Below are positions 6,308 through 13,305 of a DNA stretch of 13,305 bases, one piece after another. The stretch spans positions 1 through 13,305 of the forward strand of contig DASXSB010000053.1 in assembly GCA_036506275.1 (NCBI GenBank), in the 5' to 3' direction. The stretch is from DASXSB01 sp036506275 (lineage in GTDB: Bacteria; Methylomirabilota; Methylomirabilia; Rokubacteriales; CSP1-6). The translations under genes and the position numbers were made by a program. The notes under the pieces are model-generated. The model was not told where the DNA came from. It saw only the letters and a program-made list of their open reading frames with translations, and did no database searches. Every line of letters starts with the position of its first letter. Within the stretch, counting starts at the first letter, position 1.

Positions 6308-7816
6308 ATGTCTAGACAGCGCTCTGCCGTCGGCGTCGCTCTGGTCGCGACCGCGGCGTTGATGGTTGTGATGCTGGACGTTCCGCCCCTCCGCGGCGAT
6401 GGAGACGCTCAGGTCCTCGAGCCTCAGACGACCGTGGCCCGGACACCGAGCCCCACGACGGAGAAGGCGCCGACGCCGGGCCCCGCCATCGACCCGATTC
6501 TCGTCGACCTCCAGGAGCGGACCTTCCGCTTCTTCTGGGACACCGGCAATCCCGACAACGGACTGATTCCGGATCGGCATCCCACGCCGTCGTACTCGAG
6601 CATCGCCGCTGTCGGCTTCGGGCTCACCACCTATCCCATCGGCGTCGAGCGCGGCTACATTACGCGCGAGCAGGCGCGGGAGCGCGTGCTGAAGACGCTA
6701 CGGTTTTTTGCAAGCGCGCCGCAGGGACCCGAGGCGCGAGGGGTGACCGGTCACCGCGGTTTCTTCTATCACTTCCTCAACATGAAAACCGGCGAGCGGT
6801 TCGGGGAGACCGAGCTGTCGACCATCGACACGGCGATCCTGATCGCCGGCGCGCTGTTCTGTCAGTCCTACTTCGACGGGCCGGCGGCCGAGGAGGTCGA
6901 GATTCGTGCGCTGGTCGACACCATCTACGGGCGTGTAGACTGGCGCTGGGCACAGCCGAAGGCGCCGGCCATCAGCCTCGGGTGGACGCCCGAAAAAGGA
7001 TTCTTGAAGTACGACTGGCGCGGCTACAACGAAGCGATGCTCGTGTACCTCCTGGCGCTCGGCTCGCCGACGTTTCCGGTCAACCTCGAGGCCTGGCAAG
7101 AGTGGACGAGCACGTACGACAAGCACTGGGGCACGCTGTTCGGCCAGCAGTTCCTTCGCTTCGGGCCCCTCTTCGGTCATCAGTACACGCACGTGTGGGT
7201 CGACCTTCGCGACATCCGCGATGCGTACATGGAGCGCCGCGGCCTCGACTACTTCGAGAACAGCCGGCGCGCGGTCTACGCCCAGCAAGCGTATGCGGTG
7301 GCCAACCCGCGTCGCTGTCGTGACTACGGTGAAACCGTCTGGGGAATCAGCGCCAGCGACGGGCCGGCCGACGTCCTCATCCAGGATCCCAGCGGCGACC
7401 GGCGGCGGTTTCGCAGCTACGCGGCGCGCGGCATCGATCTCACGGGCAGGAAGGACGACTGCACGGTGGCGCCCACCGCCGTGGTGGCGTCGCTTCCGTT
7501 CGCGCCGGAGATCGTCATCCCGGCCGCCCTCGACATGCACCGCCGCTTCGGCGAGCACATTTACTCGAAGTACGGCTTCCTCGATGCGTTCAACCGGACC
7601 TTCACCTTCGAAGTCCCCCTCCGCCACGGCCGGCACGTGCCCGATTTCGGCTGGGTCGCCGGCGACTATCTCGGCATCGACCAGGGGGCGATCGTCACCA
7701 TGATCGAGAACTACCGTAGCGCGCTCGTCTGGCGCGTGATGCGCAAGAACCTGTACCTCCGTCGCGGCCTCGAGCAGGCCGGCTTCTCGGGTGGTTGGCT
7801 CGCTCCCGCACAGTAG
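6308..7816 (+). CDS. Secreted glycoamylase-like protein (pfam10091 / GH144-type)
   Basis: This 502-residue protein opens with an N-terminal export signal (hydrophobic VGVALVATAALMVVMLDV after a short basic start). A Pro/Thr-rich linker (about 38-60) and one (alpha/alpha)6-type domain follow. The domain begins at LQERTFRFFWD and carries the family blocks GHRGFFYHFLNMKTG, ETELSTIDTA (E167, E169, D174), GRVDWRW, GWTPEKGF, GYNEAMLVYLLALGSP (E242), GHQYTHVWVDLRD and YGETVWGISASDGP. These match the Glycoamylase domain found in bacterial beta-1,2-glucanases (GH144) and in cyclic beta-1,2-glucan synthases. The acidic residues named are the candidate catalytic or substrate ligands. It starts the carbohydrate operon, and its end overlaps the binding-protein gene by 26 bases. 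Its expected role is glucan cleavage outside the cytoplasm. The beta-1,2 linkage is inferred from family; other beta-glucans are possible. Confidence 0.88.
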   Translation: MSRQRSAVGVALVATAALMVVMLDVPPLRGDGDAQVLEPQTTVARTPSPTTEKAPTPGPAIDPILVDLQERTFRFFWDTGNPDNGLIPDRHPTPSYSSIAAVGFGLTTYPIGVERGYITREQARERVLKTLRFFASAPQGPEARGVTGHRGFFYHFLNMKTGERFGETELSTIDTAILIAGALFCQSYFDGPAAEEVEIRALVDTIYGRVDWRWAQPKAPAISLGWTPEKGFLKYDWRGYNEAMLVYLLALGSPTFPVNLEAWQEWTSTYDKHWGTLFGQQFLRFGPLFGHQYTHVWVDLRDIRDAYMERRGLDYFENSRRAVYAQQAYAVANPRRCRDYGETVWGISASDGPADVLIQDPSGDRRRFRSYAARGIDLTGRKDDCTVAPTAVVASLPFAPEIVIPAALDMHRRFGEHIYSKYGFLDAFNRTFTFEVPLRHGRHVPDFGWVAGDYLGIDQGAIVTMIENYRSALVWRVMRKNLYLRRGLEQAGFSGGWLAPAQ

Positions 7817-9101
7817 CTCTCGGACACGTCTGTCCCGGGCTGCCGTCCTCGTCGTCATCGCGGCGTTGCCGTTCGCCGCGGGCTGCTTCGCCTCCGCGTC
7901 CCCGGAAACCGTGCTCCGGTTCTGGGCGATGGGCCGGGAAGGCGAGGTGGTGACCGAGCTGCTCCCCGAGTTCGAGCGCAGCAACCCTGGCATCCGGGTC
8001 ACGGTGCAACACGTGCCGTGGACGGCGGCTCACGAGAAGCTGCTCACGGCGTTCGCGGGCGACGCGACCCCCGATCTCTGCCAGCTCGGTAACACGTGGA
8101 TCCCGGAATTCGTCGCGCTGAAGGCGCTGGCGCCGCTCGACCGCTACATCGCGGCCTCGCCCGTCGTGCTCGCCGACGACTACTTCGCCGGGATCTGGGA
8201 GACGAACCGGATCGACGGAGCCGTGTACGGCGTCCCGTGGTACGTGGACACGCGCCTCCTCTTCTACCGTCGTGATCTGCTGAGCCGGGCCGGGTTCTCG
8301 GCGCCGCCGCGATCGTGGGACGACTGGAGCCGGATGCTCGCCGCCGTTCACGCCCACGCGGGCGCCGATCGGCAGGCGATCCTGCTCCCGCTCAACGAGT
8401 TCGAGCCGCTCGTCGCGCTCGCCCTCCAGCAGGACGACACGCTCCTGCGCGAGGACGGGCGGTGGGGGAATTTCGGCTCGCCGGGATTCCGCCGCGCGCT
8501 CGCGTTCTACGCCGAGATGTTCCAGCGGGGCTGGGCGCCGGCCATCGTCAGCGCGGCCGTCACCAACGTGTGGACGGATTTCGGACGCGGCCGCTTCGTC
8601 TTCTACGTGTCGGGCCCCTGGAACATCGGCGAGCTGCGACGCCGGTTGCCGGCCGAGCAGCAAGACACGTGGATGACGGCGCCGTTGCCGGGGCCGGACG
8701 GTCCTGGCGCCTCCATCGCCGGCGGCTCGAGCCTCGTCGTGTTCCGAGCGTCCCGTCACCAGGCGGCGGCGTGGCGCCTCGTCGAGTTCCTGTCGCAGCC
8801 GGCCGTGCAGCGGCGCTTCCACGCGCTCACGGGCGACCTGCCGCCCCGACGCGCGGCGTGGGCGGACGCCGAGCTGGCGGCCGACGTCCACGCGCGCGCG
8901 TTCCGCGAGCAGCTCGAACGGGTGAAGCCGGCGCCCAAGGTCCCGGAGTGGGAGCGCATCGCCAACGAGATCCGCCTCGTGGCCGAGCGCGCGGTGCGCG
9001 GCGCGCTCTCGGTGGAGCAGGCCGCGCGCGAGCTGGACGCGCGCGCGGATCGGATCCTCGAGAAGCGCCGGTGGATGCTGGCGCGACGGGAGGCTGCGTG
9101 A
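7791..9101 (+). CDS. Carbohydrate ABC transporter substrate-binding lipoprotein (SBP_bac_1 family)
   Basis: This 436-residue sugar-binding protein has a lipoprotein signal: basic start, hydrophobic AAVLVVIAALPFAAG and a lipobox Cys at 32. The mature protein would be lipid-anchored. Family 1 binding-protein features follow: LRFWAMGREGEVVTELLPEF, a second strand (IRVTVQHVPW), DLCQLGNTWIPEFVALKALAPLD, YGVPWYVDTRLLFYRRDL and a late GGSSLVVFRAS strand. The GTG at 7791 is the only in-frame start giving a full signal sequence. It lies 26 bases inside the preceding glycosidase gene and has no clear Shine-Dalgarno sequence, pointing to coupled translation. The last 100 residues or so are rich in Arg and Glu and probably helical. 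It should deliver the oligosaccharide made by the neighbouring hydrolases to the two permeases; the ligand is unknown. Confidence 0.92.
   Translation: MVGSLPHSSSRTRLSRAAVLVVIAALPFAAGCFASASPETVLRFWAMGREGEVVTELLPEFERSNPGIRVTVQHVPWTAAHEKLLTAFAGDATPDLCQLGNTWIPEFVALKALAPLDRYIAASPVVLADDYFAGIWETNRIDGAVYGVPWYVDTRLLFYRRDLLSRAGFSAPPRSWDDWSRMLAAVHAHAGADRQAILLPLNEFEPLVALALQQDDTLLREDGRWGNFGSPGFRRALAFYAEMFQRGWAPAIVSAAVTNVWTDFGRGRFVFYVSGPWNIGELRRRLPAEQQDTWMTAPLPGPDGPGASIAGGSSLVVFRASRHQAAAWRLVEFLSQPAVQRRFHALTGDLPPRRAAWADAELAADVHARAFREQLERVKPAPKVPEWERIANEIRLVAERAVRGALSVEQAARELDARADRILEKRRWMLARREAA
9088..9093 (+). promoter_or_regulatory. Shine-Dalgarno GGGAGG before the first sugar permease
   Basis: GGGAGG lies four bases upstream of the GTG at 9098 and within the end of the binding-protein gene. 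It supports this GTG as the start although the open frame extends much further upstream. Confidence 0.6.
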
Positions 9102-9940
9102 GGGGCGCGGGGGCCGCCTGGTGCTTCGTCACGCCCGCCCTGCTCGTGATCGGGGTGTTCTTCTTCGTGCCCGTGCTCGCCGCCCTTGCGCTGAGCCTCA
9201 CCGATTTCGACATCTACGCCCTCGCCGACGGCCGGAACCTGCGCCTCGTGGGCCTCGGCAACTACGCGCAGCTCCTCCGGACGCCGCTCTTCTGGCAGGC
9301 GTTCGGGAACACGCTCTACTTCGTGGTCGTCGGGGTGCCGCTCTCGATCGCGGTTTCCTTCGGCTCGGCGCTGCTGTTGCACTCGCCGCTGGTGAGATTC
9401 CGGGCCTTCTTTCGCACCGCGCTCTTCGCTCCCGTGGTGACCACGCTCGTCGCCGTCGCCGTCGTGTGGCGCTACCTCTTCAATCGGATCGGCACGCCGT
9501 CCATCGACTGGCTCGGTGATCCGCACTGGGCCATGCCCGCCATCATCGTCTTCGCCGTGTGGAAGAATTTCGGGTACAACATGGTCATCTTCCTGGCCGG
9601 ACTGCAGAGCATCCCGGAGCCGCTCTACGAGGCGGCCCGAGTCGACGGCGCGTCGGCGTGGCGGCAGTTCCTCCACATCACGCTCCCGATGCTGGCGCCC
9701 ATCGTGGCCATGGTGAACGTCCTCACCATCGCCGGCTACTTCCAGCTCTTCGCGGAGCCGTACGTGATGACGCAGGGGGGCCCGATGCAGAGCACGGTCA
9801 GCGTCCTCTATTTCATGTACGAGGAAGGCTTCAAGTGGTGGAACCTCGGCTCGGCCTCGGCCGTCGCGTTCATGCTGTTCCTCTTCATCTTCGGCGTGAC
9901 CGCGCTTCAGCTCCGACTGGTGCGATGGCAGTCCTCGTGA
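9098..9940 (+). CDS. Carbohydrate ABC transporter permease, MalF/UgpA type
   Basis: This 280-residue inner-membrane permease has about six hydrophobic segments, beginning CFVTPALLVIGVFFFVPVLA and continuing with ALSLTDFD, a periplasmic stretch, then FGNTLYFVVVGVPLSIAVSF. The cytoplasmic EAA loop is YEAARVDGASAWRQFLHITL (E178, D183, G184), the contact site for the ATPase. TQGGPMQSTVSVLYFMYEEGF before the last helix is typical of MalF/UgpA permeases. The GTG at 9098 overlaps the binding-protein stop (GTGA) and is preceded by GGGAGG. The upstream continuation of the frame is Arg/Ala/Gly-rich shadow of the binding-protein gene. Together with the next gene it forms the sugar translocation pore. 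Confidence 0.92.
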   Translation: MRGAGAAWCFVTPALLVIGVFFFVPVLAALALSLTDFDIYALADGRNLRLVGLGNYAQLLRTPLFWQAFGNTLYFVVVGVPLSIAVSFGSALLLHSPLVRFRAFFRTALFAPVVTTLVAVAVVWRYLFNRIGTPSIDWLGDPHWAMPAIIVFAVWKNFGYNMVIFLAGLQSIPEPLYEAARVDGASAWRQFLHITLPMLAPIVAMVNVLTIAGYFQLFAEPYVMTQGGPMQSTVSVLYFMYEEGFKWWNLGSASAVAFMLFLFIFGVTALQLRLVRWQSS

Positions 9941-10701
9941 ACGGGCTCCTGCTGGGAGCGGCGATCGCCACGATCGCGCCGCTCGCGTGGATGGTGCTGG
10001 TGTCGCTGACGACGGCCGACGAGGCGAGCATGACGCTCGCCAACTACGCGGAGCTGTTCGCGCGGGCGGGCATGGGGCGCTCGGTGGTCAACAGCGTCGT
10101 GCTGACGGCAGCCGTCACGCTCGTCTCGTTGCTCTTCAACGTCGCCGCCGGCTACGCCTTCGCCAAGCTGCGCTTCGCCGGCCGGGACCGGCTGTTCAAG
10201 CTGCTGCTCGGCGCGCTCGTGATCCCCGGCCAGGTGGCGATGGTGCCGCTCTTCCTGATGCTCAAGCACCTCGGGCTCGTGAACAGCTACGGCGGCGTGA
10301 TCGTCCCCGCCATGGCGAGCATCTTTGGGATCTTCCTGGTGCGGCAGTACGCGCTCTCCATTCCCGACGACCTCCTCGAAGCCGCGCGCATCGACGGCGC
10401 CGGCGAGTTCCGGATCTTCCGCTCGGTGGTGGTGCCGGTGCTGGGGCCGATCATCGTGACGCTGGCGGTGTTCACGGCGCTCGGGACCTGGAACGACTTC
10501 ATGTGGCCGTTGATCGTCCTCAACGATCGGGAGCTGTACACGCTGCCGGTCGCGCTCGCCAGCCTCTCGCGCGAGCACGTGCAGGACACCGAGCTGATGA
10601 TGGCCGGCTCCGTGGTCACGACGCTCCCGGTGCTGCTCGTCTTCCTCCTCCTCCAGCGGTTCTACATCCAGGGCCTCATGCTCGGAAGCGTGAAGGAGTG
10701 A
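9925..10701 (+). CDS. Carbohydrate ABC transporter permease, MalG/UgpE type
   Basis: This 258-residue inner-membrane permease partners the MalF-type protein. Visible landmarks are ANYAELFARAGMGRSVVNSV, AAGYAFAKLRF, a helix with IPGQVAMVPLFLMLKHLGLVN, the EAA loop LEAARIDGAGEFRIFRSVVV (E152, D156, G157) and GTWNDFMWPLIVLND, all classic for MalG/UgpE. ATG 9925 gives a 16-base overlap with the upstream gene. GTG 9937 (valine 5) would give a four-base GTGA overlap like other junctions here and is nearly as likely; neither has a clear Shine-Dalgarno sequence. The protein is slightly short at the N-terminus, but the first membrane helix is intact either way. The stop overlaps the start of the large secreted protein gene. 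Confidence 0.91.
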   Translation: MAVLVNGLLLGAAIATIAPLAWMVLVSLTTADEASMTLANYAELFARAGMGRSVVNSVVLTAAVTLVSLLFNVAAGYAFAKLRFAGRDRLFKLLLGALVIPGQVAMVPLFLMLKHLGLVNSYGGVIVPAMASIFGIFLVRQYALSIPDDLLEAARIDGAGEFRIFRSVVVPVLGPIIVTLAVFTALGTWNDFMWPLIVLNDRELYTLPVALASLSREHVQDTELMMAGSVVTTLPVLLVFLLLQRFYIQGLMLGSVKE

Positions 10702-13305
10702 GAGCACTGCTGGTCCTCGGCCTGGCCCTCCTCGGGTTGGGAGCGCCGCACCCGGCGCACGCGGCCGACGCCTCATCGGTGCGGGTCCTCGATGCCTTCG
10801 ACGACATGACGCCGTGGAAGGCCGGGGGCTCCGACGGCGTCCAGGCTTCGGTCCAGCAGGCGGACGGCCTCCAGGGCAGGGCGCTGCGGCTGGATTTCGA
10901 CCTCGGCGGAACGGCGGGATTTGCGCTGGCGCGGCGCGCGTTGCCGCTCGACGTCCCGCGCCGCTACGAGATCGCGTTCTATCTCCGCGCCGATGCGCCG
11001 GTCAATCACTTCCAGGTCAAGCTGGTGGACGCGAGCGGCGACAACGTGTGGTGGGTCAACTGGCGAGATTTTCAGTTCTCGCACGAGTGGCAGCTCGTCA
11101 GGATCAAGCAGCGCGACGTCGAATTCGCGTGGGGACCGACGAGCGACCGCGCCCTTCCGCACGTGGCGGCCATCGAGTTCGTGGTGGCGGCCGGCCGCGA
11201 CGGCGGCCGCGGATCCGTGTACGTGAGCCAGCTCGTCCTGCGCGAGCTGCCCGACGAGCCCGCCGTCGCGCCGCCGCCGCTCGTGCGCGCGTCGTCGTCA
11301 TTGCCGGGAGCGGGGGCAGCGCTGGCGCTCGACCATTCTGCCGCGACCGCGTGGAAGAGCGATCCTTCGGCGGGCCCCGCCCAGACACTGACCGTGGACT
11401 TCCACCAGCCGCGCGAGCTCGGCGGTCTGGTGGTGAGATGGCTTCCGGGTGCGTACGCCACGCGCTACGACGTCCAGTTCTCCGACGACGGCGTCCGCTG
11501 GACCACCGCGCGCCGGGTGCTCGGTGCCCGCGGTGGTCCCGATCCCGTGTGGCTGCCGGAGGCGGAGACACGATTCCTGCGCCTCGCGCTGCACGACGGT
11601 CCGCAGCGCAGCTATGGCCTGGCCGAGGTGGAGATCAAGGACGTCGCGTTCGGCGCCTCCGCCAACGCCTTCTTCCAGGCCGCCGCTCGCGAATTCCCGC
11701 GCGGCACGTACCCGCGCGGGATGTCGGGCGAGCAGACGGCGTGGACCATCGTGGGCGTCGACGGCGGCGACGCGAGCGGCCTCCTGTCCGAGGACGGCGC
11801 CCTGGAGGTCGCGAAGGGCGGGTTTTCGATCGAGCCGTTCGTCGTCGCCGATTCGCGCGTCGTCACCTGGGCCGACGTCGAGACCAGTCAGTTCCTGGTG
11901 GACGGCGACCTGCCGATCCCCGGCGTGACGTGGCGCGGCGCCGGATGGGAGCTGCGGGTGTCGGCGTTCGCGGGGGGCTCGCGGGGCCAGTCGCAAGTCG
12001 TCGCGCGCTACGAGCTCCGCAATATGACGGGCCAGACGGTGCCGCTCCAGCTCGTCCTCGCCGTGCGACCGTTCCAGGTCAATCCCCCGTCGCAGTCTCT
12101 CAACACCGTCGGCGGCGCCAGCGCCATCCGTCACGTCGCGTGGGACGCCGCGACCCTGTCGGTCAACAGCAACCGCAAGATCTTTCCGCTCCAGGCGCCG
12201 GACCGCGTCGGCGCGTTCCGCTTCGATGCCGGCCCCGTTCCCGGCCTGGTCTCCACCCTCGACGGAGCGGGGCCGATCGAGGTTCACGACGACTTCGGGT
12301 ACGCATCGGCTGCGCTCGCCTATCGCGTGACGCTGGCGCCACACGCGAGCACGACCGTGGGCGTGGTGGCGCCGCTGTCGGGCTGGCCCGTCCGACCCAT
12401 GCTCGAGGGCGAGCTTCCGGCGAAGTGGATGGCGCGCGAGCAGGCCGCCGTCGCCGCCGGCTGGCGAGAGCGGCTCGACCGCGTGTCCATCGATCTTCCC
12501 GAGTCCGGCCGGCCTCTGATCGCTGCCCTCCGCACCGCGCTCGCCCACGTGCTGGTCACCCGCGACGGTCCCGTGCTGCGGCCGGGGACGAGATCGTACG
12601 CGCGCTCGTGGATCCGCGACGGCGCCATGATCGCGGAGTCGTTGCTCCGCGTCGGCCACCCCGGCGTCGCCGCCGACTACCTGCGCTGGTACGCGCGCCA
12701 CCAGTTCGCGAACGGGAAGGTCCCATGCTGCGTCGACGAGCGCGGAGCCGATCCCGTGCCGGAGCACGACAGCGCCGGTCAGCTCATCTTCCTCGCCGCC
12801 GAGGTGTACCGCTACACGCAGGATCGGCGGCTGCTCGAAGAGATGTGGCCGCGCATCGAGGCCGCCGCGCGCTATCTCGAGTCGCTGAGGCAATCGGAGC
12901 GGTCCGATGCCAATCTCGCGCCCGCCACGCGCGCCTTCTACGGCTTGCTCCCGCCGTCGATCAGTCACGAAGGCTACTCGGCGAAGCCGATGCACTCGTA
13001 CTGGGACGACTTCTGGGCGCTGAAGGGCTACAACGGTGCCGTGGCGGTGGCGGCGGCGCTGGGGCACGCCGACGCCGTGAGCCGGCTCGAAAGCCAGCGC
13101 GCGGAGTTCCGGCGGGACCTCGCGGCCTCGCTTCACCACGCCACGATCGCGCACGGGATCGCGTATCTCCCCGGCGCGGCGGAGCTCGGCGATTTCGATC
13201 CGACGTCGTCGACGATCGCGATCGCGCCCGGTGGCGAGCTTCACCGCTTGCCGCGCGAGCTGGTCGACGCCACGTTCGAACGGTACTGGACCGAGTTCGT
13301 CGCGC
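10698..13305 (+). CDS. Large secreted multidomain glycosidase-like protein with F5/8 discoidin domain (3'-truncated)
   Basis: This open frame runs off the window end after 869 residues with no stop. Domains in order: signal peptide (1-22, RALLVLGLALLGLG... cleaved after AHA); a beta-sandwich resembling a carbohydrate-binding module (about 28-185); an F5/8 type C discoidin domain (about 198-316, with SATAWKSD-like entry, YDVQFSDDGVRWT and FLRLAL); a beta-rich domain (about 320-560, starting NAFFQAAAREFPRG and including FSIEPF); then a six-hairpin helical domain from about 600. The last has SWIRDGAM (W638-M644), VPEHDSAGQ (E689, D691) and SYWDDFWALKGYN (W769-D771), reminiscent of GH15/GH63-type (alpha/alpha)6 glycosidases. 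I cannot assign an established family. GTG 10698 overlaps the permease stop (GTGA); AAGGA abuts it, and CTG 10707 is a less likely alternative at better spacing. It would bind and cleave the polysaccharide whose fragments are imported. Confidence 0.87.
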   Translation, partial: MRALLVLGLALLGLGAPHPAHAADASSVRVLDAFDDMTPWKAGGSDGVQASVQQADGLQGRALRLDFDLGGTAGFALARRALPLDVPRRYEIAFYLRADAPVNHFQVKLVDASGDNVWWVNWRDFQFSHEWQLVRIKQRDVEFAWGPTSDRALPHVAAIEFVVAAGRDGGRGSVYVSQLVLRELPDEPAVAPPPLVRASSSLPGAGAALALDHSAATAWKSDPSAGPAQTLTVDFHQPRELGGLVVRWLPGAYATRYDVQFSDDGVRWTTARRVLGARGGPDPVWLPEAETRFLRLALHDGPQRSYGLAEVEIKDVAFGASANAFFQAAAREFPRGTYPRGMSGEQTAWTIVGVDGGDASGLLSEDGALEVAKGGFSIEPFVVADSRVVTWADVETSQFLVDGDLPIPGVTWRGAGWELRVSAFAGGSRGQSQVVARYELRNMTGQTVPLQLVLAVRPFQVNPPSQSLNTVGGASAIRHVAWDAATLSVNSNRKIFPLQAPDRVGAFRFDAGPVPGLVSTLDGAGPIEVHDDFGYASAALAYRVTLAPHASTTVGVVAPLSGWPVRPMLEGELPAKWMAREQAAVAAGWRERLDRVSIDLPESGRPLIAALRTALAHVLVTRDGPVLRPGTRSYARSWIRDGAMIAESLLRVGHPGVAADYLRWYARHQFANGKVPCCVDERGADPVPEHDSAGQLIFLAAEVYRYTQDRRLLEEMWPRIEAAARYLESLRQSERSDANLAPATRAFYGLLPPSISHEGYSAKPMHSYWDDFWALKGYNGAVAVAAALGHADAVSRLESQRAEFRRDLAASLHHATIAHGIAYLPGAAELGDFDPTSSTIAIAPGGELHRLPRELVDATFERYWTEFVA

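Noticed and set aside
6141..6362. 73-residue plus-strand ORF in the intergenic region
   Set aside because: It has no ribosome-binding site, its composition is dominated by Arg/Pro/Ser, and it overlaps the start of the glycosidase gene. Nothing recognisable was seen.
11298..13244. 648-residue minus-strand ORF antisense to the discoidin protein
   Set aside because: The plus frame carries clear discoidin and WIRDG-type motifs, a signal peptide and operon overlap. The antisense frame has only low-complexity Arg/Glu/His-rich sequence.
1..13305. tRNA, rRNA, CRISPR arrays, insertion sequences, att sites
   Set aside because: Reading both strands by eye I saw no clover-leaf tRNA, no regularly spaced repeats, no transposase or integrase motifs and no terminal inverted repeats. 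A tRNA-Sec gene in particular is not present here.

Overview
This is a GC-rich bacterial window. All genes I can support lie on the + strand. They form two tightly packed operons with a free-standing gene between them. The gene families, GC content and the selenoprotein would fit a soil or sediment lineage such as Candidatus Rokubacteria/Methylomirabilota. That placement comes from memory of similar gene content and was not tested.

Region A (1-4732) is a branched-chain-amino-acid-type (HAAT/Liv) ABC transporter operon. It holds the 3' part of a periplasmic binding protein, the two permeases (LivH, LivM), the two ATPases (LivG, LivF), and a short-chain dehydrogenase/reductase whose start codon overlaps the livF stop. 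Four successive gene junctions overlap by 4-8 bases, so the permeases, ATPases and dehydrogenase are probably co-transcribed and translationally coupled. The dehydrogenase may oxidise or reduce the imported compound.

Region B (4733-5884) is the most notable part. Conceptual translation with standard stops splits it into a 135-residue and a 222-residue ORF. Both lie in the same frame, separated only by a TGA at 5192-5194. That TGA falls exactly at the first redox position of a thioredoxin/TlpA/ResA-like active site (W-A-S-W-U-G-C). A strong hairpin (5205-5230) with a small apical loop carrying G at its second position follows at the spacing expected of a bacterial SECIS. I read the region as one 365-residue selenoprotein with a novel-looking N-terminal Cys-containing domain and a helical C-terminal domain.

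Region C (5885-6307) is non-coding. It has two GC-rich hairpins, probably marking the end of the selenoprotein transcript, then a short AT-rich pocket with a TATAAAT box and a potentially structured leader.

Region D (6308-13305) is a carbohydrate locus. It holds a secreted glycoamylase-like (pfam10091/GH144-type) protein, a lipoprotein sugar-binding protein, two MalF/MalG-type permeases and the first 869 residues of a large secreted multidomain protein. That last protein has a carbohydrate-binding-like domain, an F5/8 discoidin domain, a beta-sandwich and a six-hairpin glycosidase-like domain, and it runs off the window. The likely logic is cleavage of a glucan outside the cytoplasm, capture by the binding protein and import. 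No sugar-transporter ATPase is present in the window.
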